Of a stretch of DNA of 64,000 nt, positions 60,337 through 64,000 are shown piece by piece (position 1 is the stretch's first letter; every line of letters begins with the position of its first letter). The stretch comes from Nitrospirota bacterium (GTDB lineage Bacteria; Nitrospirota; Thermodesulfovibrionia; Thermodesulfovibrionales; UBA1546). The notes under the pieces were generated by a model, which had not been told where the DNA came from, did not search any database, and saw only the letters and a list, made by a program, of their open reading frames with translations. Both the position numbers and the translations under genes were made by a program. The stretch spans positions 1 to 64,000 of the forward strand of contig JACPZK010000031.1 of the NCBI GenBank assembly GCA_016195565.1. The letters run 5' to 3'.

Positions 60337-61557
60337 ATGACAATGAAATATTTCAGGCGTGAAATAGGAAGCCAGATACATAATGCATTAAATGAAATGC
60401 CTGTTGTTGTTATTACCGGTATGAGACAGACGGGGAAGAGCACTTTTTTGCAGAGACAGCCTGAGCTTAAGAATAGAAGATATATCACCTTTGATGACTT
60501 TGCATACCTTGAGGCAGCGAAAAGTGATCCTGAGGGATTTCTTGACACTGACGAGCCTATTACAGTCGATGAGGCGCAAAAGTGTCCCGAGGTACTGACG
60601 GCTATAAAGAGAAAAGTGGATAAAAAGAGAGTGGCAGGGCAATTTTTACTGTCCGGCTCTGCTAATTTTTCCCTCCTCAGAGGCGTCTCAGAAAGTCTTG
60701 CAGGCCGAGCGGTTTATTTTAACATGCAGCCTTTTACACGCCGCGAGATTAGGGGCAATATTGATGAAAAACCATTTCTTCAAAAGTTTATGGATAAACA
60801 GGTAATTTCCGGAGATGCAGCTATCCCTTCTGTCGCAGCATCTGAAATTCTTACTGGTGGAATGCCGTCGGTTTGTCTGGGGGAAGTGAAAGACAGGTTA
60901 TTGTGGTTTAAGGGTTACGAGCAGACCTATATTGAAAGAGACGTAAGGGATCTGAGCCAGATCGGGAATATGGTCTCATTCAGGCATCTTCTTCATTTAG
61001 CAGCCCACAGAACAGGACAACTTTTAAGTCCAAGTCAGCTTGGAAGAGATGCAAAATTAAATACGGCAACCACATCAAGATATCTTTCATTGCTTGAAAT
61101 GTCATTTATTATTCACCGCATGAGCCCATATCTTAGAAATAAAGCCAGCAGGCTGATAAAATCCTCTAAACTATATATAAGCGACTCTGGCCTTGCCTGT
61201 TATCTTGCAGGAATCAAGAAACTTGAATCGGAAATGCTCAGGGGCTCAATGTTCGAGACTTTCGTTTCTCAGAATCTCTTGGGAATAATTGATTCAAGCT
61301 GGCCGCAGGCAGCGCTTCATTTCTGGAATGTTCAGGGCAGATATGAAGTGGACTTTGTGATAGAAGAAGGCAGCAAGTGTATCGCAATTGAAGTTAAGGC
61401 GTCGTCAAGATGGCACGAAAAAGATCTTTCCGGCATTAAGGCATTTCTTTCTTATACGCCCCATTGTGTTGCAGCAATACTTGCCTATAATGGGGAAAGA
61501 GCTGTAAAACTCGGCGAACGATTGTGGGCATTGCCATTGAGTCTTATACTTTCATAA
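60337..61557 (+). CDS. AAA_14/DUF4143 family ATPase
   Basis: A 406-residue protein with Walker A GMRQTGKST, Walker B-like PITVDEAQKCPE, the LSGSANFSLL sensor strand, YIERDVRDLSQIGN and a C-terminal DUF4143 domain with a PD-(D/E)XK-like motif (YEVDFVIEEGSKCIAIEVK). The family is widespread, often transferred, and of unknown function. Its own strong promoter and position between asnB-end copies mark it as an insertion in the polysaccharide operon. Confidence 0.9.
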   Translation: MTMKYFRREIGSQIHNALNEMPVVVITGMRQTGKSTFLQRQPELKNRRYITFDDFAYLEAAKSDPEGFLDTDEPITVDEAQKCPEVLTAIKRKVDKKRVAGQFLLSGSANFSLLRGVSESLAGRAVYFNMQPFTRREIRGNIDEKPFLQKFMDKQVISGDAAIPSVAASEILTGGMPSVCLGEVKDRLLWFKGYEQTYIERDVRDLSQIGNMVSFRHLLHLAAHRTGQLLSPSQLGRDAKLNTATTSRYLSLLEMSFIIHRMSPYLRNKASRLIKSSKLYISDSGLACYLAGIKKLESEMLRGSMFETFVSQNLLGIIDSSWPQAALHFWNVQGRYEVDFVIEEGSKCIAIEVKASSRWHEKDLSGIKAFLSYTPHCVAAILAYNGERAVKLGERLWALPLSLILS

Positions 61558-61581
61558 TTAAAATGGTTTAATAAATATTAC

Positions 61582-61605
61582 ACCCTGCGGTCTCTGCCGC
61601 AGGGT
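61582..61605. repeat. ACCCTGCGG palindrome, copy 2 (inverted)
   Basis: ACCCTGCGG, loop TCTCTG, CCGCAGGGT: a perfect nine-base stem. It is the inverted copy of the element at 2231-2254. It lies between the AAA ATPase gene and asnB. Confidence 0.8.
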
Positions 61606-61642
61606 ATTCACGTTTTACCTGTCAAGGATGGAGGACAATCAC

Positions 61643-63556
61643 ATGTGCGGAATCTGCGGAAAGATAAATTTTAACAGCGAGCCTGTCAACGAAGACCTCC
61701 TTAGACGGATGACCTCCTGTCTCTCTCACCGCGGGCCTGACGATGAGGGGATATATCTTAAAGACAACGTTGGGCTTGGTCACAGGCGGCTCTCAATTAT
61801 TGACCTCTCTCCTTCTGCTCATCAGCCGATGTCCAATGAGGACGGGACGATATGGATTGTCTTCAATGGAGAGATTTACAACTTTCCTGAACTCAGAGAG
61901 AACCTAATAAAAAAAGGCCACACTTTTCGCTCAAAGAGCGATACCGAGACTATCATTCATTTATATGAGGAATATGGAGTTGACTGTTTAAAGTATTTGA
62001 GTGGGATGTTTGCATTTGCGATATGGGATAAAAGGAATAAATCTATTTTTCTTGCAAGAGACAGGGTGGGGAAAAAACCACTCTATTACTGGCATACGAA
62101 AGATACCTTTGTGTTCGCTTCGGAGATAAAATCAATCCTTCAGGACAGCGGTTACGCTCGGAAGCCTGATTACACTGCCATTCACCATTATCTTACATAC
62201 CAGGCTGTCCCATCTCCCTGGACTGCTTTTGAAGAGATTAAAAAATTGCCTCCTGCACATTATTTAGTCCTGAAGAATGGATGTGTTGAGTTAAAGAGAT
62301 ACTGGAAGCTTTCATACTTACCCAAACATAAGATGGATGTGGGAGATTTGAAGAAAGAAATATTTGAAAGACTGCAAGAGTCAGTAAAGATACGGTTACT
62401 TAGTGATGTACCGCTTGGCGCTTTTCTGAGCGGTGGAATTGATTCAAGCGCAGTGGTTGCAATAATGTCGGGACTAATGAAGGAACCGGTTAAAACATTT
62501 TCCATCGGTTTTAAGGAGGAAGCATACAATGAACTCCGATACGCGAAGATGGTTGCTGAGAGATTTAAAGCTGACCACACTGAATTTATAGTAGAACCAA
62601 AAGCAATGGAGGTTATTGAAAAGCTTGTATGGCATTACAATGAGCCATTCGCAGATTCATCAGCGATTCCTACTTACTATGTCTCTAAACTTGCAAGAGA
62701 ACACGTCACTGTTATACTGAACGGCGACGGCGGTGACGAAAATTTTGCAGGCTATGGCAGATATGCTGCAAATGAATTTTCTAAAGAGATGCACAGATAT
62801 TTTCCTGCTTCAATTGCAAGGCTATTACTCCCCCTTGTTATGATGCTGCCTCATGGCAGTAATCCGACTAATTTTTTCTGGAGGCTGAAAAGATTCCTTC
62901 AGGAATATACAAAGTCCCCGGAGATGATGAATGCTCACTGGCTCTGCCATTTTTCAACAGAAATGAAGAATGAGATATATACAGATGATTTTTCGACGCT
63001 TGTTTCAGCTACCGACTCCTTTGTCCTTCTTTTTGAAAAATATCGGGAAGCGGAGGCAGATAATTTTCTTGACAAGGCACTTTATGCAGATGTAATGATG
63101 TATCTGCCTGATGACCTTCTTGTGAAAGTTGATGTTGCCTCAATGGCAAATTCCCTTGAAGCGCGTTCTCCATTTCTTGACCACGAATTTATGGAGTTTG
63201 CTGCAAGGATCCCGTCAGGATTAAAGCTAAAAGGCAGGGAGACAAAATCTATCCTTAAGAAGACATTGAAAGGCATCCTGCCCGACGAGGTTCTTTACAG
63301 AGAAAAAATGGGCTTTGGTGTACCTATTGACCACTGGTTCAGGAATGAATTAAAGGATATGGCGTATGATGTAATATTGAGTGAGAGAGCCATTGCAAGG
63401 GGTTATTTCAAAAAAGAGGCTATAAAAAAAATCCTTGATGAGCATACATCAGGTAAATGGAACTGGCAGAACCATATCTGGAATCTTTTAATGCTTGAAC
63501 TCTGGCATAGGATGTTTATTGATGAAGCTCATATAGGTTCTATGAGCCATGAGTAA
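61643..63556 (+). CDS. asnB: Asparagine synthase (glutamine-hydrolysing)-like amidotransferase
   Basis: A 637-residue protein from ATG 61643, so that Cys2 (MCGICGK) becomes the N-terminal glutaminase nucleophile; GGAGG lies upstream. The class II glutaminase domain shows LSHRGPDDEG, GHRRLSIIDLS and FNGEIYNFPELR. The synthetase domain shows SGGIDSSAVVAI (PP-loop), GDGGDENFAGY and SLEARSPFLDHEFMEF. In glycan loci such proteins often amidate a uronic acid rather than make asparagine. Confidence 0.95.
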   Translation: MCGICGKINFNSEPVNEDLLRRMTSCLSHRGPDDEGIYLKDNVGLGHRRLSIIDLSPSAHQPMSNEDGTIWIVFNGEIYNFPELRENLIKKGHTFRSKSDTETIIHLYEEYGVDCLKYLSGMFAFAIWDKRNKSIFLARDRVGKKPLYYWHTKDTFVFASEIKSILQDSGYARKPDYTAIHHYLTYQAVPSPWTAFEEIKKLPPAHYLVLKNGCVELKRYWKLSYLPKHKMDVGDLKKEIFERLQESVKIRLLSDVPLGAFLSGGIDSSAVVAIMSGLMKEPVKTFSIGFKEEAYNELRYAKMVAERFKADHTEFIVEPKAMEVIEKLVWHYNEPFADSSAIPTYYVSKLAREHVTVILNGDGGDENFAGYGRYAANEFSKEMHRYFPASIARLLLPLVMMLPHGSNPTNFFWRLKRFLQEYTKSPEMMNAHWLCHFSTEMKNEIYTDDFSTLVSATDSFVLLFEKYREAEADNFLDKALYADVMMYLPDDLLVKVDVASMANSLEARSPFLDHEFMEFAARIPSGLKLKGRETKSILKKTLKGILPDEVLYREKMGFGVPIDHWFRNELKDMAYDVILSERAIARGYFKKEAIKKILDEHTSGKWNWQNHIWNLLMLELWHRMFIDEAHIGSMSHE

Positions 63557-64000
63557 TTTAAGGCTTTGCATGGTTTCTCCTCTCTATCACCCTGAGCTGG
63601 GAGGGGTTGGAAGGCAGGCAGTCGCTTTGACAGAATATCTGCATAAAATAGGGATAGATGTTTTTGTTATGTGCAGAAAAATAAATGGAATGCCTGAATG
63701 GAAACCTGCGACAGGATTAAGGATTATGCAGATTAATACCCTCGGCTCAAGTAAGTATGACCTTGAGGCTAAGTCAATAATGAATCTTCTGATTTCTCTA
63801 AGTTTTTGTTTTAATCTTATGCTTGTCTTTATAAAAAATAGAAAAAAATATGATATTGTGCATTTTCATGGGTCAAGCCTGCAGCTTATCTTTAATGTGA
63901 TTCCTCTTAAATTAATGGGAAAAAAGATTGTAGCAAAGGTGGCAGGGGCAAAGATGGATGTGGAGGCAGGCTCTTTTAGGGGCAAATATTTCTTGCTCGG
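63549..64000 (+). CDS. Glycosyltransferase family 4, N-terminal part
   Basis: The gene runs off the window. The first 150 residues show a GT-B N-terminal domain: LRLCMVSPLYHPELGGVGRQ, a hydrophobic segment, and YDIVHFHGSS. ATG 63549 overlaps the asnB stop by eight bases, so it continues the same operon. Confidence 0.85.
   Translation, partial: MSNLRLCMVSPLYHPELGGVGRQAVALTEYLHKIGIDVFVMCRKINGMPEWKPATGLRIMQINTLGSSKYDLEAKSIMNLLISLSFCFNLMLVFIKNRKKYDIVHFHGSSLQLIFNVIPLKLMGKKIVAKVAGAKMDVEAGSFRGKYFLL

Overview
This window looks like a chromosomal contig from an anaerobic or microaerophilic Gram-negative bacterium, probably of the Nitrospirota (Thermodesulfovibrionia-like) group. That placement is inference. 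It rests on a multihaem cytochrome, a very long two-ATPase acyl-CoA dehydratase activator, an encapsulin-type ferritin-like protein, sigma-54-like pilin control, an H1-like DksA protein, and many short dispersed repeats that run through coding sequence. No rRNA, tRNA or CRISPR array was seen.

Layout. 0-8 kb: redox and housekeeping genes (multihaem cytochrome c with a K+ channel, ferritin-like protein, class V aminotransferase framed by two inverted MITE-like elements, HIT protein, a frameshifted HD-GYP gene, glutaredoxin with an FTR-like protein, rarA). 8-15 kb: an accessory island with a PIN toxin-antitoxin pair, a RelE-like pair, gene fragments, and a four-gene minus-strand cluster (PLD-type nuclease, HSP90/GHKL-like ATPase, unrecognised protein, radical SAM protein) that resembles an undescribed defence or conflict system. 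15-26 kb: translation core (greB, rpsB-tsf-pyrH-frr, dksA-like), truA, an HD-GYP sensor and hisD. A MazEF gene cassette bounded by two attC-like integron sites sits directly behind hisD. tsaC and a lipoprotein cyclophilin follow. 26-36 kb: glgX, ccdA, molybdenum-cofactor genes, a lipid-linked sugar module (flippase-like protein, GT2, PAP2-GT39 fusion), trpS and a DUF1460 protein. 36-46 kb: the 1456-residue dehydratase activator, a bS22-like micro-protein, an Uma2 nuclease-like protein, and a pilin locus (two EF-hand-like pilins, a TMTC-like TPR membrane protein, a third pilin). 46-64 kb: a surface-polysaccharide locus. It opens with a GT2 and a radical SAM gene, then a winged-helix regulator and a NusG paralogue, then an ops-like element, then a long operon with an aminotransferase, Wzx flippase, FemAB-like transferase, methyltransferases, glycosyltransferases and asnB.

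How parts work together. The regulator, NusG paralogue and ops-like site form a plausible specific antitermination switch for the polysaccharide operon. The pilin block may combine Ca2+-responsive pilins with a glycosylation-type membrane protein. Repeats are a dominant theme: TGTCATTGCGAG palindromes, heptanucleotide tracts and a PPFSKGG-type palindrome lie between genes and are also translated in frame in linkers of the longest proteins. Two genes (HD-GYP, a methyltransferase) carry indels that are either decay or base-calling errors.
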